Shown: positions 49,758 through 63,560, counted from the stretch's first letter. The stretch: DNA of 64,000 nucleotides from Protonemura montana (GCA_947568835.1 OX387602.1:10777021-10841020), one strand, 5' to 3'. A program made the numbers and translations. The notes: generated from the sequence alone by a model not told the origin.

Positions 49758-50522
49758 CTATTCGCACGAATGCATCAGAAAGCTATTCGGACGAATTTTT
49801 CGTACATCCAAGTTGTTCTTGCTATTCGCACGAAAATTTCGTGCAACTCGTTCTGGATGAGCTGTAATTGGACGGACCACCTCCCGGCGCCGGACTCATT
49901 TTTAGTTGACACACGTCACACAAATTTCTTATTTTAAGCAGAGATCAATTATTAGAACGCATCTTGCACCTGACGCAGCTTCCCATAGACTGAACAAGTG
50001 CAACCCGCACAACCACCCACGAGGGTTGTAGCCAGCAAACTGACTGAGTAATGGAGTTTCACATATGTACATGCATGTTTTGCTATTGCACCGAGTAGCG
50101 ATGTTTTACGAAAAATTGTGTTACTTCAAACCAGTGGTTAATTTGTAGCAAAATAGGAGGGTAAGCCCTCGTAAATAAAAAAATAAAATACGTAACTAGA
50201 AACAATCCACTAAATACCTAGTATGTCTTTGTTCTATATTGTCGCATTACTTTGTCGCCGCTGCCCGATAAAGGGCAGCGGCGCGATAAGCGAGTCGTCG
50301 GATGTTCAGCCAAGCTAACGCTACAGGTTACAGCGCTCGCAGGTAGCGTTTTCTGCAGACATTTTAGAAGATTTCTCCATCACCGATGAAAAACGTAAAA
50401 AAAAAAAATTTCTTGGGCCTGACTGCGTAATGAGACGTCTGTCTGGTACATGACAATTTTCGTGCGAATAGTTTTCTGGCGATTTGGGTGCACGAACATT
50501 TACGAAAATTTCGTGCGAATAG
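49758..50522. mobile_element. non-coding foldback element with multipartite inverted ends
   Basis: The left end has CTATTCGCACGAA at 49758, a variant at 49783 (CTATTCGGACGAA) and another copy at 49822. The right end has the exact complement, TTCGTGCGAATAG, at 50459-50471 and 50510-50522. Both ends also carry near-palindromic cores (GCACGAAA-A-TTTCGTGC at 49828-49844). Opposed, repeated inverted ends about 765 bp apart with no coding content in between are typical of foldback/MITE-type elements. No convincing target-site duplication was seen. Confidence 0.6.
50256..50283. repeat. strong GC hairpin inside the foldback element
   Basis: CGCCGCTGCCC (50256-50266) and GGGCAGCGGCG (50273-50283) are exact complements around GATAAA, an unusually stable stem for this AT-rich DNA. 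Confidence 0.85.
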
Positions 50523-50540
50523 GCCCGCTAAATTTTTAAC

Positions 50541-50572
50541 AACCATGAATAGCCATGAATAGCCATGAATAG
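50541..50572. repeat. 10-bp tandem repeat, three units
   Basis: AGCCATGAAT is repeated three times (first unit with one change), just outside the right end of the foldback element. Confidence 0.85.
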
Positions 50573-50579
50573 ATTTTAA

Positions 50580-53040
50580 ACGACCAGTGTTGTTACTCAG
50601 AATAATAAATATTACACGAATCGTTTCGATGACATTGCATCTTTTCATACCCCTGGGGAGACATTTCACTACTGATCGAACAAAATATACTGCCAACCAA
50701 TTAATTTCTGATTGGATTGCACAATACAGTACACCTCAAAATCATCTACACAGATTAAATTTCTTCGTGTATTTTGTTGTTATTGGCACAGTGTGACTCT
50801 GCGCTTTAGAACTCTGCGCAACACCAGACAATCTAAGAAAAAGCCAACTCGATTCTCTATTCGATCAAAACTACACTCCATGGTGTGACATTCTATCTGA
50901 TATGCATATCGACAATATCGCTGCTAACTGTGCCAAACAAAACTAATTACTAAAATCAGACCGCACGACCAAACAGCGTGCTACATTTTTGTTGTAACTG
51001 ATAACATTTAAAAATTAAGTCATTTGCAAATTATTGAGTGCATGTGTGGGTGTTCCATCACACTTTTTACTAGCACCATGAAATAATAATTATTGATAAA
51101 TCAATCTTTAAGTCTGGCCCGTTAAAACGCGAAGCCAATTGAAATCAAAGTGATCTGTAACTGCAAGTTACACACAATTGGCTACTGAGTATTTTTTTAG
51201 GTTGTTAACCTACTTAACTCACTTATAATAACAAAATCGGCAACATGGCGATTCAATTTTTATTAGATCACGAATTTGAATGAGTATATCATTAAAGACA
51301 CGAATCTATCAAATTGGTACGCGTATTTACATCTGACAGCCATGCATCTTGATAATTTGGCTACTGTCGGTTTCGGTAGCCTCAGAAGTCTAAATAACCT
51401 GTAAGGACTCTTGTCTGGATGCCTGTTTCCCCTGACCCTTATAATGTACTACAGAGATCTCAGGGAGATGAAGTACATACAGCGGCCATCTCTCGGTTCA
51501 TTGCGAAACATATCGTGAATAGATGATGTCATCTGATCTAACGCAATCATGATTCGAAATACTTAAAGGCACTCACTGAAATGTCTTCAATATATAAGAT
51601 CTTCGTTGGACTAGCCTTGTCATGTTGGAATTTCTTTTGGCTGAACCGCTATGATTCGAAGTTATGACCAATTTGAAAATAGAAAGCGGGCGCATTAAAT
51701 TTGGGCAAATACATTTTTGGAACGTAATTACATTTTATGATCTGCAATTATCAAATTTTTGGCATTGAATCAAAATTTTGCTCATAAAAACTTACATTTA
51801 CCTTTCGGATGTCACTGTCACTTCACTGGCTTTTTTGCGATTCAACTACGTGAAGTTAATAGCTATGATTACATGCTATAAGAAACCAATTACATGTTAT
51901 CAAGAAGGTAGCCGCCACTGACGGGTTAACGTGGTGCTAACCTTTTGAATCAACAAACTATTTATATCCATTTGCAATGTTAATATGATGCTCACTTTAT
52001 ATCACTAATGTTCTAAATCCTCTCGTGTACTTTCTTTGACACTCAAAAGACTGTAGCGAACGCACTGGGAGGTCGTTGCCAGAGCATTAATCAACGAAAA
52101 CACATAAAAAAAATCTATGGTAACCGTGCACTTCTAGGAGGGGCAAGAAAATTAGCATCATTCAATAGGCAAGATACTAAAAATTATTGAATATAATCTT
52201 GTCTTATTGATGTCAAACTGACATTAATTTGTTAGTAGGTCCATCAAAAGTGAACACATTTTTGACTCGCAGCATGCAATTGTATGAGATGAAATCGAGA
52301 TAGATCAAGGTTGTTTCTTCTTAATAACGTTTTCAATTCAAGGTTAGCATTGTTGGATTGAGAACTAGTTCAAAGACAAGAATACCCTGAATCCATTTCA
52401 AGATTTAACCAGCCTTGGGATAGGCATCTGAACTCACACTGAAGGAATCGAACACCATTGCGTAACCTAAAACTGCATTTGCCTCCACAACATTGTGCCC
52501 CATCCGATCGAATCTCATCGATCATGAAGATGTTTGAAGAAGCTGGCAAAAAAGGGCATGAAAACCAATCGATCAGTTCCAATTGGTTAACACTTACATC
52601 ACTCATACATGTTAATAGCTCAACAATCTTATGAATATTAAAATATCAAAATTTGACCAGAAGGCAACAAACTGTCATCGAGCATATCACGATTTTCTTC
52701 AAACTCACATGCCTGCGCGAATTGCGCCATGCAAAATCCGCAATGCAGACTTATTGATAAATCACGTCTCAACTCCATGCACAAGGATTAAAAAAAAAAC
52801 GATAGCACATACACTCTCAAGATGTTCCAAATATTTTTTATCTTTCACAATTCGAAGTTTATATGTTTTTCTATCGTCCACGTCGTCGAGTTCAATGTTT
52901 TCTTAGTTAGACACCATTATGTGCGCAGATGGCCATGCGCACTGGCTTTTTAGCACGACGGCGTGATGTACAAGAAGCTATATTTGTAGTGTTCGCTTGT
53001 GCACTAGCCAAATGTGTAGAAAATATACCCAGTGCTTCGT
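50580..53040. other. gene-poor region upstream of the 53.3 kb exon
   Basis: AT-rich, no gene recognised. GC content rises from about 52,900 towards the exon at 53,278, as expected of a promoter/5' UTR. Confidence 0.4.
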
Positions 53041-53277
53041 GTAAATTACCGGTGCTAAGTCGCGATTGTCAGCCCATGTTCACGTGAGAAAAAGCCGGCG
53101 TTATTCCATATCTCCATAACTTGGAACGTGACGGGAACTTTACCCGATTTACTGGAAAGGTTAGAACGAGGAGACTTGTTCAGTACGTTTCGGGCTTGAT
53201 AGTTGAACGCAGTGTTGCAAAGGGTGCTCGTCGGTTGTGATATTTGAAAAAGATAAAATACCGTCGTATCGCGCGGC

Positions 53278-53433
53278 ATGTCTAATATGAAGTCCGATTC
53301 GAAGAATATTATTGAGAGTTCGGTGAAGGGGTCAGAGGTGAACGATATCGGAAAGCCGGCAGCGGTGGCGGCGGCGGCAGCGGCGGTGGTGAACGACGGG
53401 GGTGGTGGAGGCGTCAAACTACCACTAATGCAG
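53278..53433 (+). CDS. first coding exon of an unidentified gene, Ala/Gly-rich
   Basis: ATG at 53278 follows an in-frame stop (TAA, 53254), so the start is well placed. The 52 codons read MSNMKSDSKNIIESSVKGSE, then a GKPAAVAAAAAAVVNDGGGG stretch and KLPLMQ, ending phase 0 at CAG|GTAATA. The exon and its upstream 200 bp are GC-richer than the surroundings. Low-complexity Ala/Gly N termini, a first intron exceeding the remaining 10.5 kb and wide gene-poor flanks are common in developmental regulators, but the product cannot be named from this exon. The antisense frame at 53055-53417 is only its shadow. Confidence 0.55.
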
Positions 53434-56400
53434 GTAATACTCTAGCGCTGGGGTCGGGGAAGACAATCGACGTGGGTTGATTCGATTAAAGTGAACGGTG
53501 GGGGTACGTGGGGAGGGGGGAGGGACATAAAATGATGCGACAATCAAATGGTAGTGTGCTGGAAAACGGTGCTTGCATGAAGTGAAATCGTCGTTTCTTG
53601 TACGTGTACGGTGAAGTCCCGATCTGCTGGTTGTTAGATGGAATTGTACGATTATTTCATAACAAATTGCCATCGGCATTGAGTCAGATATATCATACTC
53701 ATGTTTCCTGGACAGCATCTTATCTCGAGGCATTTTTATATGACTTGTGTTGTAAAATGGGTAATAATAATTACCACTCGATTACTTGATCGATTTGTAT
53801 GTTTTCATACGATTTTCCTAGTTTTTGTGCAATAATCAGATCTATCTGTGACGTTTTGAAGGTGAAGGTCATTGCTTTGTATTATCTATTTGAAGTTCAA
53901 ATTATTTCAAGGAATCCATGCATTGATAGTCGCGAAAGTGTGTTAGGTATATGAATTTAGAAACATTCAACAATAACCAATTTTAAAAATAAAATATGTG
54001 GGTCACAGGTAATTGGCACACATACTTATTGTCTTGGTACCTGTCAAAAGACCAATTAAGTTTCTATATCTTCTCATTGAAGTGAGCTGAACATAGGCGC
54101 CAGAAACTGTTATCAGGTGGGCGCTCACATTAGCTTTAGCCTGTTTTTTAAACCGCACACCAAACTTGCTAAAGAACGTCTTGTTACAATTTATTGAAAT
54201 TTTTTATTTACTTGTTAGATTAAATGTGTGATTTATGATAATTAGAGATAACCACCGACATGAGAAAATGACATAACAAATGTCCTAATGACGTAGACTC
54301 GCTAACTGAATTTACATGTTCGTCTGCCTGCTGGTTAGGTGCTACCCATGGGTGCTACCGGTGCTACCGTCGTAACTATAGTAACCCACTAACAGTCGCT
54401 AACGCTCGCCTAATCTGTGAACCTCAAACGCGTCATCCACGCGATTTTGACCTCATTGAACCTCCACCAAGATCACACAGTTTTGTATGGTAAGTGGTAA
54501 CGACACAATCTGCTGTACGCTCGGCAAGGAACCAGGGAAATCATATAACTCTATTTTCGGCGCTTTTTATATGTTTTCTCCCTATATCTATGAATGAAAT
54601 TAGTTAAAGCTTTTCCAAATATAACACAAAAGTTACGTACGCGATACATAGACGCTATTCGCACGTGTGTTAATTTCAATTTTCCCGTTTTTCGAGGTTA
54701 AAGTCAACCTTGGGTCTCGGGGAGGGTTCGTACAAGACGAACGTGTCTGAGGTCACGTTCTGCAAGGTGTGAGCTAAGCGAGGGAGTGAGAGTGCGTCGC
54801 GTCTAGAGAGACAAAGAGAAAAGAAAGCGTATAAAAAAAAATCCGCTCTAGTAATCGGATTCGGACGACGCCGGCGTCGACGTCGACGTCTGACGTAGCA
54901 CTCTCGGCGTTGGCATATACAATTTTATTTATAGATTATGGGGTCCCCCACCACGAAATTTTGTGACGTTTACAATTTGGCAAAATTCCGCGTGTACCAA
55001 TCCAATTAGGGTTTGTACAAGGCATGATTTGAGATGCTAGGTCGCGGCGATTCAGGTGTCCACTACAATCGTTATACACATGTATTTATTTGCTCAACTA
55101 TCGACGAGCCTGTCACGTGTACCGGAGTCCACAGACATGTCCTTCGACGGCAAAGTACATAGACCACGTGACCAATTGAATAGCGCACATGACATGTTGG
55201 TGCCATATTCAACGCTCTGGGTCAAGGAAAAGTCGAAGAAAATGCTTTCTGGCAACAATGTGCTGCTGCAGTTTCACACATCAGATGATGGATCGGATTG
55301 TTGCGACATGCACACGAGCAGGGACAGGCAGTTTTTATTTCTTTTCTGAAAACTATTGCAGATGTTTCCGAGTACTGAGTAGTGTACATTGTGACTTGCG
55401 AATCTTTATGCAAATAATTATGTTTAATTTAAGATGTCACTGTCAGTGACAGCCACAGCTGTTATCTAAATTAACATTGTGACAATGAGAACCAAATTCT
55501 TAACTACAAGCGGTTAACGAGCAAAGGTTTGAATGTGCAGTTCGACGATTCATTAAAAAAAAATGTTATCTTCACCGAGAGTCTAATTAATAACTAAATT
55601 TAATGCAGAATTTTAATATTCATGGCTAAAGTTTTTAGGCATGCACCAAAACTGCAAGAGATTACAAGTTTTTTGACATTATCATATCTATTGCCGTCTA
55701 GACATGTTGAAAAATTAATTCGGCGAAATTCAAAGAAGCCCTGTGATTCAATTATAAGTCAACTTTCTCTGCAATGCTATGTACCAAGATTATACAAGAG
55801 AGCAAACAATAGCTTTAAACGATAGAGAAGGTAGCTGAAGCCCGTCCATGCAGTCTGCCAAATGGGGAAGGGTATTCTTTGATAGAGAGATATGCAATTG
55901 TGACAGGGAGATAAAAGCTTTGACCGAGGAATATTGAAGAGGCATGCTTGACCGTACTGCCATGAAAATAGTATGCCTTCTCCCTGGTCTCACTGAACTG
56001 CCATGTGAACAACGAGTGTTGCTATCGATCTCACCGGGAGCTATATTTGTCTGTCTGCTGCGGATCAGGGTTGGAAAAACTGCAGGTGAAATTTCGCCAT
56101 AAGAACGCTTTGCTGCATTGCATGATATGGTGCACGCATCCCAATCTTTTACACACGCGTACATAAAAGATTTTTTAAGAATTCAGCAAATAACAATCAA
56201 ACTTCAATGGATTTCCCCAATATGCTATCAATCTCTTTTATCTCCGTTGATGTTTTAGAAGCGGTGATTTCATCGGTGTATTTTATCAAATCATCTAGCG
56301 AAGCCACAACAAATTACCGATAAGTAGTCTAATCATGTTGTAATTACACGATACTTGGTGCAGTTTTCCAAACACGCTAAATGATGTATTGGTCTGTTGA

Positions 56401-59400
56401 ATAGATGTCTAATAATCTATTGTAACTTTAACAAACGTCGGCGTGCCACAGCAATATCAAATAACGAAAAGCCTTGATTCCATTGATGATTCCAAGTGCC
56501 TCTCTCCTCTCTCGGCTTTCTAACACACAAACAAAAAACTAATTATCTTGAATATAATCCTAATTTATTGAGTTATTTTTTTCTTAATCACGCTCCGTCA
56601 TTTGTGCTGTGCCGTGTGCACACTCCAACCAGTGAATATCTGCAGTTCGATGCTCTACTTTTTGTTTAGGTGGAATGTCACGTGGGGTAGTTGGCACATG
56701 TCGAATTTCATCAATCTTTCGTGTAATTTGCAAAATGAAGATGGGGGCTGTTGTAAATTCGATCACGACTCACCTGTACACGTGTAATAGGTTATCAGTC
56801 CCAGTAGAACCACGCGTGGTTGTTCAGGGGGGGGGGGATATAATAGCATACACCATAGCCGTATGCTCAGATTACATAACATTTAGGACATTTTCTCACT
56901 TTTCGTTCGTCAATATCACGGAATTATCAAATTGAGGAAGTTTTTCCTTCCGCTACCAAGCCTATGCCATAGAGGTACCGTGATACCTACTATTCGACAA
57001 CATATCTAAATAAATAGCTGCCTCTTCTCATTAATTTCATGACGATTCCGTTTTTTTTTAGATTAGCTACAGCAAAAGACAAATCCTCTTTTGGAAGTCC
57101 TTCGCTGTTCCATAATCACAGCCAGTTTGGAGCAATGAACGGGCGAGCACGTTCCCATATTAGCGGTACCTGTTCGATTGCAGATCGTCGATTAACCTTT
57201 CAAGTCACCCATATACCAAACATATAAAATACTTTCAATTTGTCAACAAAGATTTGGTAGACGGGCGCTTTACCATACGTCGATCCGTGAATAAAAATTA
57301 GCAATCAATTTTTCAATGGAAAGTAAAAGCACTCTCGCCTTTCACAGGTCTGAACATAAAGTAGCCACAAATGACAGTAATTTCCCTATAACATGTTCAA
57401 TCTTGAGAAAAAACACTTCAAGAACGTCGCAGAGCGTGTACGATGAGAGGAAAGTGTTCATTTTGATTTATTTGCGACTTCGCGAGCCACTTACCTACAT
57501 CTTATAGTCTGCTGCACATTTTCAAGTATTTTCAAGTACGTATTGCATACTCAGTGCCGTGAAAAGGGTGCTGCTGGAACGGTAAGATGTTTGGAATTCA
57601 CCTGCAAACGAATAAAGTTGCTTGGTCACTTTTCAAGCAAGTTGACATTTCTGTGGATACTCAGTAATAATCAAACACATGAAGTCTTGTTATGTAATTA
57701 TTCAAATTGACAAAATAATTGGTTCGAGCTATGAGACGATAGGGACAAGTAAAATTGATTTTCATGGACACTTCCAAAATTCAAGGGCAAATTTAAAGAA
57801 AATTAAAAATAGTTTATGATTCTCGATCAAATATAAGAAAGAAGAAAAACCTTTGCAAGAAATTTAATCTTCAAAAATATTGTAGAGTCCAATCAATCGA
57901 TTCGTAACATGTGTCCATACTGTCCACTCAAATAAAAACAACGGTGTTCAATTATCTAAACGACTTCTGCTAGCGCACATGTGCACCAGTGCCAGAACAA
58001 TGCCAGCTGACAGGTCTGTCTGAACCAGTTTACCTGATTTACTTTCAATTTCATTTACCGGCTGTATGTCGCAAAGAAGGCACGACAGACAAAGCGCTGT
58101 GCTCGAAGCTTTGCCCTTTCTCTCGAGCTCCTCTCCGTTGTGTCCGACTCTTGAGTGCAGAAACGTGTTTGTCGCGCGTTATAAAATGATAGTCATTATT
58201 TTCGCCCACCCCCTAACCATGCTAGATTGCAAGTCTCGTGGCATGGCCGCAACCTGTGGAGCTCGTAGATCACGTGGGATACCGAAGTTGCAACGATATT
58301 TTCAAACGAAAAAAGGCGAATTCCATGAGTATAGAAGGCGCATATCCTGGGTGTTGTAGTATGGGCGTACTGGAGGGTAGAAATGTGGTTGTTCTAGCCC
58401 CGACGTGAGTAAATATGATTAGTTGCTTTCATTATATTTTCGTAACATTTGGCAGACAAGGTCAATGAGGGTAATAAAAAGGAATCATTTGGCCTAACCA
58501 TAAGATGACTCCTCCATTATTTGGAGAAAAAAATTCGTTGAAACTCATGAGCAAAGAGAAATATTATAGTCTTCCGTGAGATATTGGGATTGTGAGGATT
58601 TTGCACTCTGGCTGACTATATACGCTTGTTTGGCTTACCTAAAACCCGTCCAAAAATGTCTTAAATGGAGAAATGGACTATGCAAAAGGTCAAGATTTTT
58701 AAATTGTTGTTTCCTTCGTTCTATATATGAAGGCAGCTAAGTTTTCCCGTGTTTATTTGGTTTTTTGGTAACTTACACAAACGTTTGGATTGATTCCAGA
58801 ATAAGAACTTACAGAAATCCGATAGAAGCTTTTAGTGTGCTCGGAGACTTCATTGATTTCGGTTGCTACAAAAAAAAAGTAAATAATATTTACAGTCGAT
58901 CCGCAAAATAAACAAAAGATGAGAAAGTGGGCTGCAGTCATAGTGATGTGACATATTCGCGAACTCCACCCTCGAAATCTGGACCAAAAATCTGTTCTTA
59001 CTATTTTATTTTTATCATAATGTGTGCTTTATTTAATGTATAAACCGTTATGGCAGCCCATTGTCTCTTCGTATATATGGCAAGCTAGATACCAGTTACA
59101 ACACTTTAATTACAAAATGTCTTTTTTAAAGATTAACCGGTTTTTCAAGACAGGTTTGTGAAATATCGAATGCATATTGACTAAGGTTATGCTGGATTGG
59201 TGTCTATTTTCAATGCCTAACAGTCAGAATCTTCTTTAGCTGAACATGGCTGTCAAACGCAAACAAAATGAACCCATAGTAAAAATGAAAATAGGGTCGA
59301 ATCTGAAATCATGTTATCATGTCCGGCATTTACGGAAAGAACTTAAAAAAAGGTGATATTTCTATTCATTTGAAATTTGATGAACACATTTTAAAATTAC

Positions 59401-62400
59401 CAACGGAATTCAAACCAACTATTGTAAGCACCTAAGTATAACACTGCCAATTTGTTTCCCCTGGCACTTTGCAACTTTGCAACACTTTATTTTCAGGGCT
59501 CGTGTCCGGTTTGTTCTTTCATTGCTTCTGGTTAACGTGATAAGAGTTGTCTACTTTGATAAACAGCATATGATAAGCACCAGTCGACGATTACACGTGT
59601 TATCAGTTTGCTCAAGCAAATGTAATTCACAAATGTATGTGTGCTGCAAGAAAAAAGGCCACATTACTACTCAGCTCAAATCGCCCCAATCTCACTAAAT
59701 TATCCAATCGATACCTACTATCTAACTCACAGGTTGTAACGATTTAACTGATTGAAAAATAAATCTGATACTAGAAACTGCATGCTATTGGCTGCTCATA
59801 GGGTGAGGTTTTATGCTAGATGAGTAAATTCCATAAAATCTATTGAAGATAATTTTCTTCTTCTTAGACTAAATCACGTTAGTAATTTTTTTTAACCATA
59901 GTTTTATTGTACACGTTATTTTGTAGCAGTATAAGCTTCTATAATATGTAGCAACTGTGTAACTTACGTATGTACCTAAATCATATGTGAAAACATTTAA
60001 CATTTGCCAAATACCATTTACCAACGGTCGATGATCATTAACAAAGTAACTCTGTAAGTGCACTAGACCAGTAGCTGTTCAATTCTCATTTATGATCATT
60101 GCTCAATTAGTCGTTCAGAATGATATCACAGAAATGCGGATCTTGTTATTAGGTTACTCCAAGTCAAACTCTAATCGAGCGTAAAACGTAAACGTATGGT
60201 TTGGCATCTGCGCGATGCCCTCATCGCCCTTTTAATCATCGAAAGAGTCACTCACTATCATCACCCATGGCCCTGCGCACTGATCGTATGTTCGCCGTAT
60301 GTACTTACTACAAATGTAATAAACTAACGCATGATGATCTATTAACAGACTGACCATAAAAAATGCCGCAAGGGTTACTAATGGTTAAATTGTAGTAATT
60401 AGTTGAGAGTACCGCTCGAGATTAATGTATAGACTGTAATACAATATTTTATTTTGTAATCAACGTGGATTTCGAGATGAAAAAAAATGTATTTTATCAA
60501 CATGAACGTAGGTACAGTAGTGTGTAAAGAAATGTTTGTGGTCAATCGGAAAGTGAGATAAGCTGGAAAACTTAAAACCTGTGAAACCGCAATTGCAATG
60601 CTATTGCGGAACGCAACAGGTTGGACTGCATCGGTATGCATCGATCAAAACTGCATCATGCAGTTTTTATGCCAAAGCATTTGAAGTTTCGAATTGGCGA
60701 CTGTTTGGGTGTGGCTTCATTGGGTACATTATGTGAGACTTTAGCCAAAATGGTGGTACTTTAGCTATAAAGCCAGTTTTAATAAAATAGTTGTTCAACC
60801 ATTTCATAAATTTTACATGCTAACATAAGTTAAAATAATCTGTCTTCTGGCCTTTCCGATAAATCATCTATGAAATGCTCACTGCTATGTATCAATTGTG
60901 TATCGAGGTGAAATACCGCCTTTAGTCATAGTCATGAGATTGTGGATATAGGTAAACCGGACCGGATAAGCAATCTTCTTACAGGCAGCTTAGAGGCCAT
61001 GAGAAGGAACATCTGCTACCCCTGCCAGATCAATTGAAAAATGTTCTAATTTCACTGGCGTAACGGCAATGACCGTTGGCACCGGATTATCTAAAGGCTT
61101 TGTTTTCCATGTGTCCCCTGCCCATGTGCCCATTTGTCTGACTGTGAGTGGTATGGGTCACCATACTGTAAGAGTATGCCATCTTAATTTAGAGAAGTGC
61201 ACACATGTTTTCTCTTGTACTGTCTGCATAAAGCTAATTGGATGTTTGGAATTGTTTTGTTTTGGGTCCTATGTATGGAGAGTCAATTTCTTGCTTAAAA
61301 TTAATAAGCCTATTTGATTACGGTAGTCTGGTACACGATAATGATACATTTTGGTAGAATTATCAATGATGAGACCGCGCGCCTAACTCTTAATACCCGA
61401 AGTGCGACAATTAGTTGACAAGATTAGGTACTGTTTAATTGGTGTAAAAGTAACGAAGCGACAGAAAATGTGTTCGTAATCGCTAAACTGACCCACTCTT
61501 CCAAACCTACAAATTCTAGAAGAATCCAGAGATTTCTTGGGCAGACAAGTCTACAGACTTGAGATATTCGAAGATAAAAGGCTGAAAACTTGGGTCATGG
61601 TCATCCCATAACGTGAGACAGTATGCCGCGTTTAAATAGAAAATAGTGCGAATTGCTATCGAAAAAAAAGTAATTTATCTTTCACTGAGCTGACATAAAA
61701 TTAATATCAAGTTCAAATTGATTGAAATGATCGTCTCTATACGGATCTAGCTGGAAACTGAAAGTTATTTTATTATCTCGTTTTCTTGATACCAAGCAGC
61801 GTATCAGAAAGCGCGTAACCGATTCGCAACTAATTCAATATTGGATGTAGACGTACTACGTTTTTTGCCACTTTGGCATTGACATTGCTAATTTGGTCTA
61901 TCTTGGTATATCTTGGTATGTCTAACACTGATAAGAGCTGTTCGCAGCAGAATCAATCAATTATTCTGATGGATTTACTTAATTAGTGCGGTCATTAACC
62001 CTAAACCTTGCAAAGTGTAATCCCAGTGCGTGTGACTGAACTTTGATTACTCAGGGAAATAAATTATTTCTGCGGATTGATAGATGAAATATGTAATCAA
62101 TTATTGCGATGTCAAATTTAGTGAAATTCTTGTGGATGCAGGCAACTAAAGTGCTTGATTGAGTCCATTTCATTAAAAGCGCACCACTTGTCATCTAACA
62201 CAAAAGGTGTTATAATTCGTAAGGCCTAAGGTATTTGTACTTGATTTGGTCTTACTTATTTTTCGTAAATTTACCATGGAATTCAATCAATCGTAGAAAG
62301 ATCATGTTCAAGTCATGAAATTAAGGACTGACTTGCAATATCAATGACAGGAATGCATCAAATATCTTGTACATATCCTTTATGTACTATAGAAATACAC

Positions 62401-63420
62401 CTTATAACACCTTATAAAGCTCCTTCTAGTATTCATAAACCCAACCAAACCTAATATGAAAACGAATATAATGAAACTCCATGGTATTTATTTATGTGCA
62501 CCTTCATTACTTTGGAATCAAGATATAAATCAGTCTCTCTCTATGATCCAATATTCAAAATGCCAATTATTTCATTTCAACAATTAATCTCGCGTGAGCC
62601 AATCCTCATTCTACTCGTTTTCACTTGCCTCTTCTTTGAATAACTTCCTTCGCTTCGGGCATGCATTCGCACTGCAATGAAAACGCGAGAGATGAAACCA
62701 ACTTTATTTGTGAGATCCCCTTTTGATCTTATTTGTGAGATCTACACTAGTCAAGTTTTACTGTAATTTCTCGAGCTAAACAATTAGGGATTGTCAACGA
62801 ATGCAATGAAGAGACAGACCTTTGAGGAGCGATCAGCGCTTCTCGAAAAGTATGCCAGAACGACCGCCCACGAGCAATTTAATTATAATAATAATAAATG
62901 TAATAATAGTATCAAGTGTAACTGCAAAGTGCGATGTTAGCACGAGTATCGATAAAAGATGATCTTCCTGGTATCTACAAGTATGTTTTAAATGCCATGA
63001 CCAAATGCGATGTTAAAGGTTGCTGAATTTATAAGCAGAGCTCAGAATGCACCTTAAAATGATGTAAGACTAGTTTTTTTATTATTTTTTTTTTTTTATA
63101 ACTTTACGCAGTACCACAATAACAACATCTCATAATCTAATGACAAAATGTATTACGGTTTTACGCAAGCCCACAAATGATTCTATGCGTTTAAATGCGA
63201 GAATGTAACATATCTTTCAAACCTCAAGGCATGCAATAGATCAAATATAATTGAAACATAATGAGCAACAATGTTAAGATCGTTATTTCTCATCTATATT
63301 TGCTTGACATGTCATGACTTGTGATACGTTGCCACTGACCAGATAGTAAAGTTGCAGTTCACTTTCTGAGTTTTTCTTCGTCTTGTACATGTAGCGTCGC
63401 ACATATCAGAAACGACGCCA
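53434..63420. other. presumed first intron or intergenic DNA
   Basis: About 10 kb without a recognisable exon. Points seen: a CpG patch with overlapping palindromes (GGCGTCGACGTCGACGTC) near 54870; a poly-G run at about 56827; a 124-codon minus-strand open frame at 55790-56164 in GC-richer DNA with no family resemblance; and many AT-rich low-complexity tracts. Confidence 0.4.
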
Positions 63421-63440
63421 CGGTTGCCCTATAAAGCACC

Positions 63441-63454
63441 GTTGCCATGGCTAC
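63441..63454 (-). promoter_or_regulatory. RFX X-box motif
   Basis: The minus strand reads GTAGCCATGGCAAC, a perfect fit to the X-box pattern (GTNNCC, two-base spacer, RRNAAC) bound by RFX factors in ciliary gene promoters. It overlaps the start codon of the small open frame at 63447, so it may instead be chance Kozak-like coding sequence. Confidence 0.4.
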
Positions 63455-63560
63455 CGAATCAGACGCCGCGCATAATATCCTCGCTGGCGTCGCGACGCGC
63501 CCGATGCAAATTTCAGGCGCGACATGGGGCGGGGAAGAAATAATTACGTGGATTATGTAA
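63447..63560 (+). CDS. doubtful small open frame or first exon
   Basis: A 37-codon frame starts in an ideal context (GCCATGG) and reads MATESDAAHNILAGVATRPM, ending at TAA 63558-63560. The DNA is CpG-rich (GGCGTCGCGACGCGCCC) in an AT-rich region, as at other gene starts here. TATAAAG at 63430-63436 is too close to the ATG to act as its TATA box. It could be a gene start whose body lies beyond the window. Confidence 0.25.
   Translation: MATESDAAHNILAGVATRPMQISGATWGGEEIITWIM

Noticed and set aside
50541-50572. CRISPR-like array
   Set aside because: Three adjoining 10-bp units with no spacers in animal DNA; a simple tandem repeat.
53055-53417. 120-codon minus-strand frame starting with a Pro run
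   Set aside because: Shadow of the Gly/Ala-rich plus-strand exon at 53278, which has the better start and donor.
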